From Zobellia barbeyronii (GTDB taxonomy: Bacteria; Bacteroidota; Bacteroidia; Flavobacteriales; Flavobacteriaceae), in contig NZ_JACATN010000004.1 in NCBI RefSeq assembly GCF_018603515.1, positions 620,001-684,000 on the forward strand: a DNA stretch of 64,000 nt. Reading direction: 5' to 3'. Below, in pieces: positions 17,016 through 27,208 of this stretch (position 1 is its first letter; each line of letters opens with the position of its first letter). The notes under the pieces were generated by a model, which searched no databases, was not told where the DNA came from, and worked only from the letters and a program-made list of their open reading frames with translations. The translations under genes were made by a program, and so were the position numbers.

Positions 17016-20000
17016 ATGTCCAAAAAAGTTTACATAACAATTTCATGTATCTTCTTCTTTCTCTGCACTTTTGCTCAAGAAAGCGACCTTGAGTTTTCTC
17101 AAAACTATACGATTTCTAATGGTTTGGCACACAATGGGGTCACCGCCATTCTTGAAGATTCAAGAGGCTACATTTGGGTAGGTACTTTTGAAGGTCTGAA
17201 CCGTTACGATGGATATGAATTTAAAACCATCAAAAACACCCTGAGCGATGCTGTTTTTGTAAGTAACCGTATTAGATCGCTCAAAGAAGATTCCAAAGGA
17301 AACATTTGGATCGGTACCGATGAGGGGATATCCTTGTACAACTACAACTTGGAGAAATTTATTAACATTTACTCTAATCAACTTGCCAAAAAAGGAGTTA
17401 AAGGACCTGTGGTTAGAGATATTATCATCAATGAAAAAGAAGGAATAATTCTCTGCGCTACAGAAAAGTATGGGATTTTAGTTTTTAACGATGACTATAC
17501 TTTGCAGGGAGAATATTCACCCACTGCCTTTTATAGTAACGGTGCCGTTGAATTTTATAAATCAATGATTATAGACAACAGCACTTATCTTTATGCTACG
17601 TCCGTAGGTCTGCTTTCTTTCAATCTAAAAAACCACCAATTCACTAAAATAGTTTCTAATGACATAAGCAACTGCCAGTCTATTATGCGTATTGATGAAA
17701 CTACGTTTCTGGTTACATTAAAAAAAGGGGCTGCCATTCTATCTTACTCTAAATTGGGTGACGGCTACGATTACCAAATAGTAAAAACCGATCTTCTACC
17801 CTCACAAAATTTCAATAGCTCAGGTTTTGACCACCATAATAATCTTTGGCTGGGAACATTGAATAAGGGTGCAATTCGCATTAATGATATTAAAAGCCTT
17901 ACTGAAGGTTCAGACATAGATTATTCAATATTTAAATTTCAAAATAAACAACTGCGCATTAGCTGTTTTCAAAGAACATCCAATAATAGATTTTGGGTTG
18001 GTTCGTATGATAAAGGTCTATTTAGATTTGACCTCAAAAAAAATCCATTTAAAGAATTTAAAGGTGAAAGTCCATTTGAATTTGGCGTAAGCGATAGGCA
18101 TTTAATTCAAATTTCGCCTTTAGATGACCAGAACGTATACCTGACAAAAAATCAAGGAGGGCTTGCACTTTTTAATACAAACGAAGGTAGATTTGAACCT
18201 CTACCTTTTACATTTGATGAAAACTATAAGGCTAGAATTTCTTCAGTTTATGTAGACTCTCATAAGAGAACATGGATGAAAGTGGCCAAAGTGGGTTACT
18301 TTAGGTTAAATCCTAATGAAGATAAACCCCAACTAATTGATACAAGTTCCTTACCCGAATTTTCGCAAGTAGAATCTTATAAGATTACAGAAGACAAAAA
18401 GGGCAACATTTGGCTAGGCACAAGAGTGGGTGTTTACAAATTATCTGTAGATGGGCAAGGCGATGTCACTAAAATAGAGGCACTAAACGATAATCCGTAT
18501 TTTGAAAATTTCAAAATGACCCTCGCTCGTTTTGTATATGTAGACCCGGAGCAAGATTTTATATGGGTGGGCACAGCAGAAGATGGTCTTTTTAGGATAT
18601 CAATTAAAGATGACCCTTTATTAAAAAATGCAAAAATCAAGCATCTTAGGAGAGATAAGAAAGAAGGTGGTTTACCCAATAACTTCGTTTCGGCCATAAC
18701 AAGAACACCAAACGGCAATCTATGGATAGGTACAGAAGGTGCCGGAATCTGTAAGGTAGAAAATAGCGAAAAAGAACCCGTATTCATTCCATTTACCGAA
18801 AAAGACGGTTTATCCAATAACGTAGTAAAAAGTATAAATGTAGACAACGCCGGCAACCTATGGATTGCTACCAATGTTGATTTAAACAAATTCTATCCTA
18901 AAGAAAAAAAGTTTCGGAAGTTCGGAAAAGAAGACGGTCTGCCATTTGAAGATTTCTGGTATGCATCAGCCTATTTAAACAATGGCACTTTAGTATTGGC
19001 AGGGCTTGAAGGCTTCTCCTATTTTATGCCCCACATCATTAAGGATACGGAAACCTTACCTCGCTTACATTTTGGTGACTTTAAGGTTTTCAATAAAACC
19101 GTACTCCCACAAGACACTTTAAACAAAAGAGTTTTACTTTCTGAACGGCTTCATAGTGGTCAGACCTTAAATCTAAAATACAACGAGAATGTTTTTACGG
19201 TTGAGGCTACTTCGCTACACTTTGCATCACCTGAAAATCATTTTTTAAAATACAGGTTGTTACCTATAGACCTGGATTGGCTGCAGACTACGTCTGACCA
19301 ACGAATGATAAACTATAATGGGCTGCAATCAGGAAAATATTCGCTTGAAGTGGCCGCATCAAATTCCATTGGTGAGTGGACTACAACCAAAACCCTAGAT
19401 ATTATTATTTCACCTCCATTTTGGAAAACCCCTTTGGCATATGTTATCTATGCCCTACTTACTATTTTGGTACTAGGTACTGTTCTATTCTATATCATAA
19501 AGAACCAGTCTTTGCGCTACAATATTCAATTAGAGCAAATAGAAAAAGATAAAGTAAAGGAAGTGAATGCAGCTAAACTTCGCTTTTTCGCTAATATATC
19601 TCATGAACTAAAAACACCGCTCAACCTGATATCTAGTCCGGTAAAGCTCTTATCTGAACGCTATAAGGATAATATTGATTCTCAAGAAAAACTGAATATT
19701 GTTGCTAGACAGTCTAAAAAAATAGGCCGCCTTATAGACCAGATTCATGATTTTGAGCGTGTGGATGCCAATTTAATGGAAATGGATTATTCCAGATTCT
19801 ATTTTAATGAATTTATAGAAACTATTGTACCTGATTTTCATTACTTGGCCTATAATAGTCATAAGAGATTACAAGTTATTTCTGACGACACCAACATTGT
19901 TGTATCTGCAGATCGCGATAAGCTGGAAAAAATATTCAACAACTTATTAAGTAATGCGTTTAAATATACGGGCGCCAATGATGTTATTACTATAAAGTTT

Positions 20001-21149
20001 ATTAGTGAAGATAAAGACCTTCTTGTATCCGTTACCGATACCGGAAGAGGAATTGATGATGATGACCTACCGCATATTTTTGAAAGGTTCTACCAGTCCC
20101 GAAAAAGGGAAAGTGTACATTCTACGGGCTCGGGTATAGGTCTTGCTTTTTCTAAAAAACTGGTAGAAATGCATTACGGTTATTTAGAAGCCTTTAGCGA
20201 AATAGGCGTGGGCACCACTATTAGTGTTCGTCTTCCTGTAGTTAAAAAGGAATCTATAGATGACCAAGCAACAAAGGAAAAAACACTAATAACTGCGGAA
20301 AATGAGGTTTCTGATGCTGAAACGACAATAGCAAAAACCGAAGTCTCTAAAATAAAGACAAGCGGAGACTACTCCGATAAGTTGATTTTTTATGTAGAAG
20401 ATGTACTAGATATGCGTCTTTATGTATCAAAAGTATTATCTAAATTTTTTAAAGTAAAAACTTTTACGAATGGTAGGGAATGCTTGGATGCTATGGAAGA
20501 CCAATGGCCAGATTTGGTTATAAGTGATATTCAAATGCCAATCATGAACGGTCTTGAACTTTGCAAACGTATTAAGGCTGATATAAAAACGAGTCATATT
20601 CCAGTAATTCTACTTACTGCGTTGGACGATATAGAAAATCAGATTCAAGGGATTAAAGACGGAGCTGATGCATACATCAAAAAACCATTTGACGCACGCC
20701 AATTGGTTGCACGTACCGAAGCTTTGTTGGAGAACAAAAAGCGACTGCGGGAGCGTTTCAAGATTGGTATTCCGCTTACGAAGGATAACAACCTTAATAT
20801 TAGAAATGATAATGCATTTCTTGAAAAGCTTTATCACCTTATGGCTCAAAATTTAGATAATCAAAATCTAGATATGGACCAATTTGCACGTCAACTTTAT
20901 CTTAATCGCACTCATTTCTACCAAAAAGTAAAGGCACTAACGGATAAAACTCCGTTTGAGATGCTAAAAATGTACCGTTTAAAAAAGGCGGCAGAACTGC
21001 TGGTAGAACAACCGGAATTATCCGTCAATGAAGTGTATACGATGACCGGTTTTAAAAGCCGAACGCATTTTAGCAAACTCTTTAAAGAAATGTATCATAC
21101 CACACCTGGTAAATACTCGGCTAAAAGTAAGGACAGTAATATTTCATAG
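17016..21149 (+). CDS. Hybrid two-component system regulator (HTCS)
   Basis: 1377 residues. A signal peptide (to about residue 20) is followed by a periplasmic sensor of Reg_prop beta-propeller repeats (recurrent GNIWIGT-like strands, about 25-690) and a Y_Y_Y domain (about 710-795), then one membrane helix near 808-828. Cytoplasmic parts are a HisKA domain (FFANISHELKTP, phospho-acceptor His863), a HATPase domain (NNLLSNAFKYT, DTGRGI, GSGIGLAFSKK), a receiver domain (phospho-acceptor Asp1171 in VISDIQMP, Lys in IKKPFD) and a C-terminal AraC-type HTH (about 1275-1370). HTCS proteins bind an oligosaccharide in the periplasm and switch on the adjacent PUL, here the genes from 21,353. Confidence 0.96.
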   Translation: MSKKVYITISCIFFFLCTFAQESDLEFSQNYTISNGLAHNGVTAILEDSRGYIWVGTFEGLNRYDGYEFKTIKNTLSDAVFVSNRIRSLKEDSKGNIWIGTDEGISLYNYNLEKFINIYSNQLAKKGVKGPVVRDIIINEKEGIILCATEKYGILVFNDDYTLQGEYSPTAFYSNGAVEFYKSMIIDNSTYLYATSVGLLSFNLKNHQFTKIVSNDISNCQSIMRIDETTFLVTLKKGAAILSYSKLGDGYDYQIVKTDLLPSQNFNSSGFDHHNNLWLGTLNKGAIRINDIKSLTEGSDIDYSIFKFQNKQLRISCFQRTSNNRFWVGSYDKGLFRFDLKKNPFKEFKGESPFEFGVSDRHLIQISPLDDQNVYLTKNQGGLALFNTNEGRFEPLPFTFDENYKARISSVYVDSHKRTWMKVAKVGYFRLNPNEDKPQLIDTSSLPEFSQVESYKITEDKKGNIWLGTRVGVYKLSVDGQGDVTKIEALNDNPYFENFKMTLARFVYVDPEQDFIWVGTAEDGLFRISIKDDPLLKNAKIKHLRRDKKEGGLPNNFVSAITRTPNGNLWIGTEGAGICKVENSEKEPVFIPFTEKDGLSNNVVKSINVDNAGNLWIATNVDLNKFYPKEKKFRKFGKEDGLPFEDFWYASAYLNNGTLVLAGLEGFSYFMPHIIKDTETLPRLHFGDFKVFNKTVLPQDTLNKRVLLSERLHSGQTLNLKYNENVFTVEATSLHFASPENHFLKYRLLPIDLDWLQTTSDQRMINYNGLQSGKYSLEVAASNSIGEWTTTKTLDIIISPPFWKTPLAYVIYALLTILVLGTVLFYIIKNQSLRYNIQLEQIEKDKVKEVNAAKLRFFANISHELKTPLNLISSPVKLLSERYKDNIDSQEKLNIVARQSKKIGRLIDQIHDFERVDANLMEMDYSRFYFNEFIETIVPDFHYLAYNSHKRLQVISDDTNIVVSADRDKLEKIFNNLLSNAFKYTGANDVITIKFISEDKDLLVSVTDTGRGIDDDDLPHIFERFYQSRKRESVHSTGSGIGLAFSKKLVEMHYGYLEAFSEIGVGTTISVRLPVVKKESIDDQATKEKTLITAENEVSDAETTIAKTEVSKIKTSGDYSDKLIFYVEDVLDMRLYVSKVLSKFFKVKTFTNGRECLDAMEDQWPDLVISDIQMPIMNGLELCKRIKADIKTSHIPVILLTALDDIENQIQGIKDGADAYIKKPFDARQLVARTEALLENKKRLRERFKIGIPLTKDNNLNIRNDNAFLEKLYHLMAQNLDNQNLDMDQFARQLYLNRTHFYQKVKALTDKTPFEMLKMYRLKKAAELLVEQPELSVNEVYTMTGFKSRTHFSKLFKEMYHTTPGKYSAKSKDSNIS

Positions 21150-21278
21150 GGAACTTCTTACTAGCTCTTACCATATTCGGTAATATGCATTTGTGCTCAC
21201 TTGCGAATTGAAGAATACATATTTTGTACGCATAGATACATCATTCTCATCCTGAAAAATACCTTTGAACTTAGTGAC

Positions 21279-21315
21279 AAAAGGCATAACTTAATTTTCA
21301 CCAAAAGTTATAACT
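21279..21315. promoter_or_regulatory. Direct repeats upstream of the first PUL gene, candidate HTCS site
   Basis: Two copies of AAAAGnnATAACT lie at 21279-21291 and 21303-21315, 24 bp apart, about 40-75 bases before the first sulfatase start. AraC-type domains bind direct repeats about two helical turns apart, so this is a plausible HTCS target. No second copy was found before either susC gene. Confidence 0.35.
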
Positions 21316-21352
21316 AAAAAAATCAGGTCACTAGTATCAAAAAATCAGGATT

Positions 21353-22909
21353 ATGATAACATATACCATCCAAATGTTAGGCTTTATTCTCAAATTTAGT
21401 CTTGCCGGAGTACTTGCTCTAACAACAAACCCAGCGGACCAAAAGCCTATTGCAAAAGCAGAGCGTCCAAACATTCTTTTCTGTATTGCAGATGATGCCT
21501 CTATGAAAAGTTTTGGCGCCTATGGTGATACGTTTATCAACACACCGGCAATAGACAATTTGGCTAAAGAAGGCGTCGTGTTTCAAAATGCTTACAACGG
21601 GAACCCCAAATGCTCTCCAGCACGTGCCTGTATTTTAACGGGCAAGTATAGTTGGCAACTTAAGGAAGCGGCAGACCATAACGGTCGCTTTCCGCTAGAA
21701 TTCAAAACCTATCCGCAGTTATTGGCTAAAAAGGGCTATCGCGTAGGTTATACGGGTAAAGGATGGGGACCTGGAGTATATGACACCAAAGACAATCCTG
21801 CAGGCCCAGAGCACAATGCTATTAAGGTTAAACCACCATACAAAGGCATTTCCGATATTGATTATGCTGCAAATTTTGAGGTTTTCTTGAACGATAATCC
21901 TAAAGGCACTCCATTTTGTTTTTGGTTGGGAGCAAAAGAACCGCATCGATTTTATGAGTTAGATTCATGGAAAAAAGCAGGACGAAGGCTAGAAGAAGCT
22001 AATGTTCCTCCATTTTATCCAGATAATGAAGTTGTTCGTGGTGACTTATTGGACTATGCCAATGAAGTGGAATGGTTCGATACCCATGTGGGCAAAGCAA
22101 TTAAAGCTCTTGAGAAAAAAGGATTATTAAAAAACACCTTGGTAATTATAACTTCTGATCATGGTATGCCTTTCCCAAGGGTAAAAGGTCAGATTTATGA
22201 AGAAGGTTTTCATATACCCCTTATTGCGTATTGGAAAGGAAAGATTACTTCTGGGCGAACCGTGAGCGATTTCGTTAGCTTTTCTGATTTTGCCCCCACG
22301 TTTATGGAAGTAGCTGGAGAAATTCCTCATCAACAAATGACGGGAAGCAGTATCACAAAGCAACTTTTTACTGCAGAATCAGGTAGGATTGATGCGGCCC
22401 GAGACCATGTCCTTTTGGGTAAGGAACGTCACGATGTTGGCAGATCTAACGAAGATGGAATTGACCTTGCTTATCCCGTTAGGGCCATTAGAAATGATTC
22501 CCTCCTATATGTCCATAATATACAACCTGAAAGATGGCCTGTTGGCAATCCGGAATATGGCTTTATGAATACGGATGGTTCTCCTACAAAAAGTTACATC
22601 ACCTCCATAAATCCAGATGATGAAGAATACCATTTCTTTGAGATGAATTTTGATAAGAAACCGGAAAACGAACTTTACAACATTCAAAAGGACCCCCACT
22701 GCATCTATAATTTAGCTACTAAACCTGAATACAGTAGTAGCATTGCAAAGCTTCGTACCCAAATGGAAACGGAACTCATTGCGCAGGGCGATCCTAGAAC
22801 ATTAGGCAAAGGAGAGGTTTTTGATAACTATATCTATTATGGAAAGCGATTAGATTACAAAACGGGTAAACGTATAACACCTATTAAGTACACTAAAAAA
22901 ACGGAATAA
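21353..22909 (+). CDS. Exported S1 sulfatase, N-sulfoglucosamine-sulfohydrolase-like group
   Basis: 518 residues. The N-terminal hydrophobic segment is probably a signal or anchor. S1-family landmarks are the metal-binding DD (47-48), the formylglycine site CSPAR (Cys87), TGKGWG in place of the usual GKWH, and SDHGMPFPR followed by the EEGFHIP substrate-side motif. The family hydrolyses sulfate esters (or sulfamates) with Ca and needs post-translational Cys-to-formylglycine conversion. SDHGMPF and the compact C-terminus place it nearer heparan-N-sulfatase-type sequences than arylsulfatase A. It is first in the PUL run; its stop abuts the next ATG with no gap. Confidence 0.93.
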   Translation: MITYTIQMLGFILKFSLAGVLALTTNPADQKPIAKAERPNILFCIADDASMKSFGAYGDTFINTPAIDNLAKEGVVFQNAYNGNPKCSPARACILTGKYSWQLKEAADHNGRFPLEFKTYPQLLAKKGYRVGYTGKGWGPGVYDTKDNPAGPEHNAIKVKPPYKGISDIDYAANFEVFLNDNPKGTPFCFWLGAKEPHRFYELDSWKKAGRRLEEANVPPFYPDNEVVRGDLLDYANEVEWFDTHVGKAIKALEKKGLLKNTLVIITSDHGMPFPRVKGQIYEEGFHIPLIAYWKGKITSGRTVSDFVSFSDFAPTFMEVAGEIPHQQMTGSSITKQLFTAESGRIDAARDHVLLGKERHDVGRSNEDGIDLAYPVRAIRNDSLLYVHNIQPERWPVGNPEYGFMNTDGSPTKSYITSINPDDEEYHFFEMNFDKKPENELYNIQKDPHCIYNLATKPEYSSSIAKLRTQMETELIAQGDPRTLGKGEVFDNYIYYGKRLDYKTGKRITPIKYTKKTE

Positions 22910-24427
22910 ATGCTAGGTTCAAAATTTCCAAAAAAATGTTCTGTATACTTTCTTACTTTTTTGATGAGTCCCTTATTCCACTGGGCACAAGAAAAGCAGC
23001 CCAATATCATTTTTGTTCTTGTGGACGACCTCGGCTATGCCGATGTTGGTTTTAACGGTTCAACATATTTTGAGACACCGGCATTAGATGCTTTGGCCAA
23101 AGAGAGCTTGGTATTTAACAATGCCTACATGTATCCCACATGCTCACCTTCCAGAGCTGCTCTTTTTACTGGAAAACAATCTTTCCGAACTGGTGTTTAC
23201 ACTGTTCCCGTACTAGAGAGAGGTGATGATCAAGAGAACATATTCTCTAGGTGGACGGTTGGTAAAGAACATCCTATTTATGCCGAACCTCTGGCAACTG
23301 CTGGTTATAAATCCATTCACTTAGGCAAATGGCATATTGTGGGACCATATCCAGAAAAAGAACTGGCAATGGACTGGCCCATCCAACAAAAATTGAATCA
23401 ACCTCAACCCGGAGATTTCACTTGGGTAGAAAACCATAAGACGCCAGCCGTAAAACAGTATTACCCGGAAGGGAGGGGCTTTATTAAAAATGTTGGCGGC
23501 ACGTTTCGCGGAGACCCAGCTTTAGAAGAAGGTGGTTACAAAAGCGAACGTGGAGGATATCGCGCACCGTTTAGCAATCCATTCATTTCACCTAAACCTG
23601 ATGACGAATGGCTTACGGACCGACTTGCCAGCGACGCTATTGAGTTTATGGATGACCATAAAAATGCCCCGTTCTTGGTCAACCTTCATTTCTATGAGGT
23701 ACATCGTCCTATAAAAAATAGAAACGACGAGCTCTTTGATAAATACATGGAAAAACCAGGTGACCCCATAACAGGACAAGGCATAGGTGAAAACAAAGAA
23801 CGCATGGCCAGTTACGCTACCATGGTACAGTCTATGGACGAGAATATTGGTAGAATCATGACATACCTCAAAAAGAATAATTTAGAAGAAAATACATTGA
23901 TTATCATTACTTCTGATAATGGCTATCATGGTATTGCTTCTGAGAATTTAAACTTAAGAGGCTCCAAGGGCGAAATTTATGAAGGCGGAATAAAAGTTCC
24001 TGCTTTAATCCATTGGTCCGGCAAGGTAAAAGCCCGAAGAACGAAGATTCCAATTTCCGTTACCGATTATTTTCCAACATTAATGGATGCAGCCAACATT
24101 GATTACAAAGGGCAGCTTGATGGAAAATCGCTTATTCCCCTATTTCAAAAAGACAAAAACAGTTTTAAAGAACGTCCCTTATTCTGGCATTTGGCCAGCC
24201 AATACAAAAACGGCACCTGTTCCGTAATCCGAAAAGGAGATTATAAACTAATCCAATTTTTAGCTGATGGAAAACTGGAACTTTACAACTTAAAGAGCGA
24301 CCCAAAGGAGACTAAGAACTTGGCCCAAGAGGATTCAAAAACAGCTCAAAACCTACTTGACGAACTAGTAACTTGGCGAACAATGAATGAAGTACCTCTG
24401 CCTCCAAATTCCATGCTCTCAAAATAG
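22910..24427 (+). CDS. Exported S1 sulfatase, arylsulfatase A-like
   Basis: 505 residues. Signal-like N-terminus (SVYFLTFLMSPLFHWAQ), DD at 39-40, CSPSR with Cys78, GKWHIVGP, HFYEVHRP, SDNGYHG, and KGEIYEGGIKVP near the sugar-side loop. All catalytic landmarks of a formylglycine sulfatase are present. The start codon directly follows the upstream stop, so translation is coupled. Which sulfate on the galactan is removed cannot be told from sequence. Confidence 0.94.
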   Translation: MLGSKFPKKCSVYFLTFLMSPLFHWAQEKQPNIIFVLVDDLGYADVGFNGSTYFETPALDALAKESLVFNNAYMYPTCSPSRAALFTGKQSFRTGVYTVPVLERGDDQENIFSRWTVGKEHPIYAEPLATAGYKSIHLGKWHIVGPYPEKELAMDWPIQQKLNQPQPGDFTWVENHKTPAVKQYYPEGRGFIKNVGGTFRGDPALEEGGYKSERGGYRAPFSNPFISPKPDDEWLTDRLASDAIEFMDDHKNAPFLVNLHFYEVHRPIKNRNDELFDKYMEKPGDPITGQGIGENKERMASYATMVQSMDENIGRIMTYLKKNNLEENTLIIITSDNGYHGIASENLNLRGSKGEIYEGGIKVPALIHWSGKVKARRTKIPISVTDYFPTLMDAANIDYKGQLDGKSLIPLFQKDKNSFKERPLFWHLASQYKNGTCSVIRKGDYKLIQFLADGKLELYNLKSDPKETKNLAQEDSKTAQNLLDELVTWRTMNEVPLPPNSMLSK

Positions 24428-24455
24428 TCTAAAACCAATAAATCAGCAATATTCA

Positions 24456-26024
24456 ATGTGCTACTCAAAAAAATTTCTGGTTAATATCATTCTAATTCTT
24501 TTAAGCCTACCTAATTCTTGGGCCCAGAAAAAAGAGGTTCAAAAACCAAATATTATTCTTATTTATGCGGATGACATGGGGCGCGGCATGCTCGGCACTT
24601 ACGGACAAAACATGCTAACTACTCCTAATATTGACAAGCTGGCTTCAGAAGGCTTGCAGTTTGAAAGAGCTTATGGCGCTATGTATTGTGCTCCGGCAAG
24701 GGCCAGCCTATTAACCGGAATGCACGACTGCCACGGAGGTGATGCCATGACCATTGTAAAAGCTGGTATTTATAAGGAATTGGATAACGGACTTACCCTA
24801 GACGAAATCAAGGCTAAAATACACGAGGTGGCACTTCCTGCCGAAAAGGACGAAGTATTCTTGGGTGAAATTGCCCAAAAAGCAGGATATACCACAGGAC
24901 AGTTTGGAAAATTAGAATGGGGGTTCGCTACTACTCCTGAACGTATGGAACGCCATGGTTGGGACCATCATTTTGGGTATTATGACCATCTCCGCTGTCA
25001 TGGATTTTATCCTCCGTTTCTTTTTGAAGATGGTAAAAAAGTAGACATCCCAGGGAATACACATGTAGATTGTGCCAAAACCACGGAATACGACTCTCCC
25101 GAAAACTTTAAGAATCGGTGGAATATGGAAGGAAAAGCCGTCTATTCCGAGCATATTATCATGAACAAAATGTTGGGTTTTATGGATGCCAATCATCCTA
25201 AAAAAACAGACAAACCTTTCTTTCTCTATTTTCCCACTCAGTTGCCGCACGGTCCTACTATGGTTCCTGAGGTACATCCTGAATTACAGAACAACCCAAA
25301 CTTAACGCAATGGGAAAAAGAATATGCTTCTATGGTAAAAATGTTGGATGACGATGTGGGTAGAATTTATGCCAAACTAGAAGAAATGGGAATCTTGGAT
25401 AATACTATCATCGTTTTTACTTCGGATAATGGACATGAAATCTATTATCCGGAAAAAGGGCGTACCTCAAAAAACAACGTCAATGTAAAAGGAGAAGAAT
25501 TTGATAATATCACTACTCGCTTTAACAGTAGGGTTGCAGGAGATATTTTTGATGGAAACGACGGTATGTCCGGAAAAAAGCGTGATAATTGGGAAGGTGG
25601 TGTACGTGTTCCCCTTTTCTGGTATTGGAAAAACAAAATAAAGGCTGGCACGGTAAGCGAACAAATGGTCAGTAATTATGATTTCCTAAATACCCTTGCC
25701 GAGATTGTAGGAACTCCACAGAGAAAGGAAAAAGATGGCATTTCTTATGCAAAAACTCTTTTTGGAGGCAAGCCCAAATTGCGCAACTATACTGTTTATT
25801 CTTCAAAAATGGGTCCCGCTTTGGTCACCCAAGAAGGTTGGAAGCTCAGATACTATCTTAAGGAAGATATTTTTCAACTCTATTATTTACCTGATGATTA
25901 TGGAGAGGTAAATGATTTAGCCAAAGGGCATCCTGAAAAAACCGAAAAACTGAAAGCGATACTTTTTAAGGAATGCAGTGAAAACTGGGAAAATGGTATT
26001 GGCCCGATTCAAAAGAAAGTCTAA
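24456..26024 (+). CDS. Exported S1 sulfatase, CAPAR type
   Basis: 522 residues from the ATG at 24456; a longer frame from 24387 would overlap the previous gene and place the signal peptide inside the protein. Signal peptide MCYSKKFLVNIILILLSLPNSWAQ-type, DD at 39-40, CAPAR with Cys78, GKLEWGF instead of GKWH, and TSDNGHE with a long inserted loop before NWEGGVRVP. A 47-base stretch (25119-25165, coding WNMEGKAVYSEHIIMN) recurs with two silent differences in the pseudogene at 26,980, so a relative of this gene was once nearby. Confidence 0.93.
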   Translation: MCYSKKFLVNIILILLSLPNSWAQKKEVQKPNIILIYADDMGRGMLGTYGQNMLTTPNIDKLASEGLQFERAYGAMYCAPARASLLTGMHDCHGGDAMTIVKAGIYKELDNGLTLDEIKAKIHEVALPAEKDEVFLGEIAQKAGYTTGQFGKLEWGFATTPERMERHGWDHHFGYYDHLRCHGFYPPFLFEDGKKVDIPGNTHVDCAKTTEYDSPENFKNRWNMEGKAVYSEHIIMNKMLGFMDANHPKKTDKPFFLYFPTQLPHGPTMVPEVHPELQNNPNLTQWEKEYASMVKMLDDDVGRIYAKLEEMGILDNTIIVFTSDNGHEIYYPEKGRTSKNNVNVKGEEFDNITTRFNSRVAGDIFDGNDGMSGKKRDNWEGGVRVPLFWYWKNKIKAGTVSEQMVSNYDFLNTLAEIVGTPQRKEKDGISYAKTLFGGKPKLRNYTVYSSKMGPALVTQEGWKLRYYLKEDIFQLYYLPDDYGEVNDLAKGHPEKTEKLKAILFKECSENWENGIGPIQKKV

Positions 26025-26040
26025 ACCAAGTTGAACTATC

Positions 26041-26793
26041 ATGGTTAAAAAAATTAAATTAAGTCACGCCCTACTCCTTTTATCTACATGTATACTTATA
26101 TCATGCGCTAGCGCCAAACTTAGCTCACCAAAGGAAAACCCTGCAGCGCAATCCGTTCAACTAGAAGGTGAATGGTGGAACCAACGACATGAGACTATTA
26201 AAAGTCGACTTAAATCTGACCCTGAACTGATTTTAGTGGGTAACTCTATTTTTCACACTTTGGAAGAAGAGGACCGAAAAGAGGTTTGGACCAAGTACCT
26301 AGACCAGTACCGCACCGTAGATATGGGCATTAGTGGTGATCGCACCGAGAATGTTATATGGCGTATTGAAAATGGAACCTTAGAAGGTATAAATCCCAAA
26401 GTTGCAGTTATACTCATAGGTACAAATAACACGGACGGCAACCATTATTTAAACATAAGCACCCCAGAAGAACTGGCCGATGGTATTTACAAAATATGCA
26501 GCCTGTTAAATCAAAAACTACCGAATACCGAAATTCTCCTCATGGGTATTCTTCCTTATGGTTATAAACCCAATCACAGAGATAATATCAACAAGGCAAC
26601 GAACAAATTGCTTTCTTCCTTCCCAAAAAAGAATTCAAAAATCCATTATATAGACATCAGCTCAGAATATGTTGATGAAAATGGAAAGGTTAACAAAGAA
26701 CTTATGCCCGATTACCTGCACCCCAATGCAGAAGGCCATTTGCTAATGTTCAAAGCATTTGATGCCGATATCCAAAAATTGATTACAGAATAG
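26041..26793 (+). CDS. SGNH/GDSL-type esterase lipoprotein
   Basis: 250 residues. Lipoprotein signal with lipobox LISC (Cys22). SGNH blocks: LVGNSIF (nucleophile Ser69, GNS instead of GDS), VDMGISGDRTENV (block II Gly), ILIGTNN (block III Asn) and DYLHP with Asp224 and His227. The layout matches the PAF-acetylhydrolase-like SGNH branch that includes carbohydrate acetyl-esterases. It starts 16 bases after the preceding sulfatase. A role in removing O-acetyl or similar esters from the algal glycan is likely but inferred. Confidence 0.87.
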   Translation: MVKKIKLSHALLLLSTCILISCASAKLSSPKENPAAQSVQLEGEWWNQRHETIKSRLKSDPELILVGNSIFHTLEEEDRKEVWTKYLDQYRTVDMGISGDRTENVIWRIENGTLEGINPKVAVILIGTNNTDGNHYLNISTPEELADGIYKICSLLNQKLPNTEILLMGILPYGYKPNHRDNINKATNKLLSSFPKKNSKIHYIDISSEYVDENGKVNKELMPDYLHPNAEGHLLMFKAFDADIQKLITE

Positions 26794-26806
26794 AACCACT
26801 TTTAAA

Positions 26807-27208
26807 ATGAAACTGAACTACCTTTTTCTTGTCCTAGCCTTTCTCAATCTCTCATCAATTCAATCTCAGCAAAAAACTGAATCGGAGAAGCAAAAAAAGA
26901 AAGCCAGTGAAATGGTGGTAGAAAGAGAACGACCCAAAGAATGGAACAACCTTGTTCTGGTGGTCGTTTCATGGACCATTGGAATATGGAAGGTAAAGCT
27001 GTCTATTCCGAGCATATTATCATGAAAAGATATCACAGAAGAAAAATACCTACAGCATTTAGAAATGTTCAAATCGAAAATAGGATACTCTCTAGTTTCC
27101 GTGCTTCCGGATCATATTAGTCAAAAATGTGTTGACGTAACCGGTGATTATCTATGGGATTATCAAAAAGGGGCTAGAAATATTATTTCAGACTTTTATA
27201 ATGAGTAA
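26807..27208 (+). pseudogene. Mosaic gene remnant containing a sulfatase fragment
   Basis: A frame from 26807 encodes a good signal peptide (MKLNYLFLVLAFLNLSSIQS) and about 50 more residues, then meets TGA at 27023. In a second frame, 26980-27026 encodes WNMEGKAVYSEHIIM, matching the sulfatase at 24456 over 47 bases with two silent changes. Back in the first frame, 27029-27208 gives 59 uninterrupted residues and a stop (DITEEKYLQHLEMF to DFYNE), looking like the C-terminus of an unrelated, unrecognised protein. No single intact product is possible. It lies between the esterase and the next sulfatase and looks like debris from recombination within the cluster. Confidence 0.7.

Noticed and set aside
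18434-18889. 151-codon minus-strand reading frame inside the HTCS gene
   Set aside because: It is a shadow of repetitive propeller coding sequence.
21172-21187. CATATT/AATATG hairpin after the HTCS gene
   Set aside because: AT-rich 6-bp stem without a T-run; too weak to call a terminator.
24387-24455. Longer N-terminus for the third sulfatase
   Set aside because: It overlaps the upstream coding region and would place the signal peptide inside the protein.
24912-25277. 121-codon minus-strand reading frame
   Set aside because: It is a shadow of the sulfatase; its similarity to a minus-strand frame at 26866-27072 only reflects the duplicated sulfatase patch.
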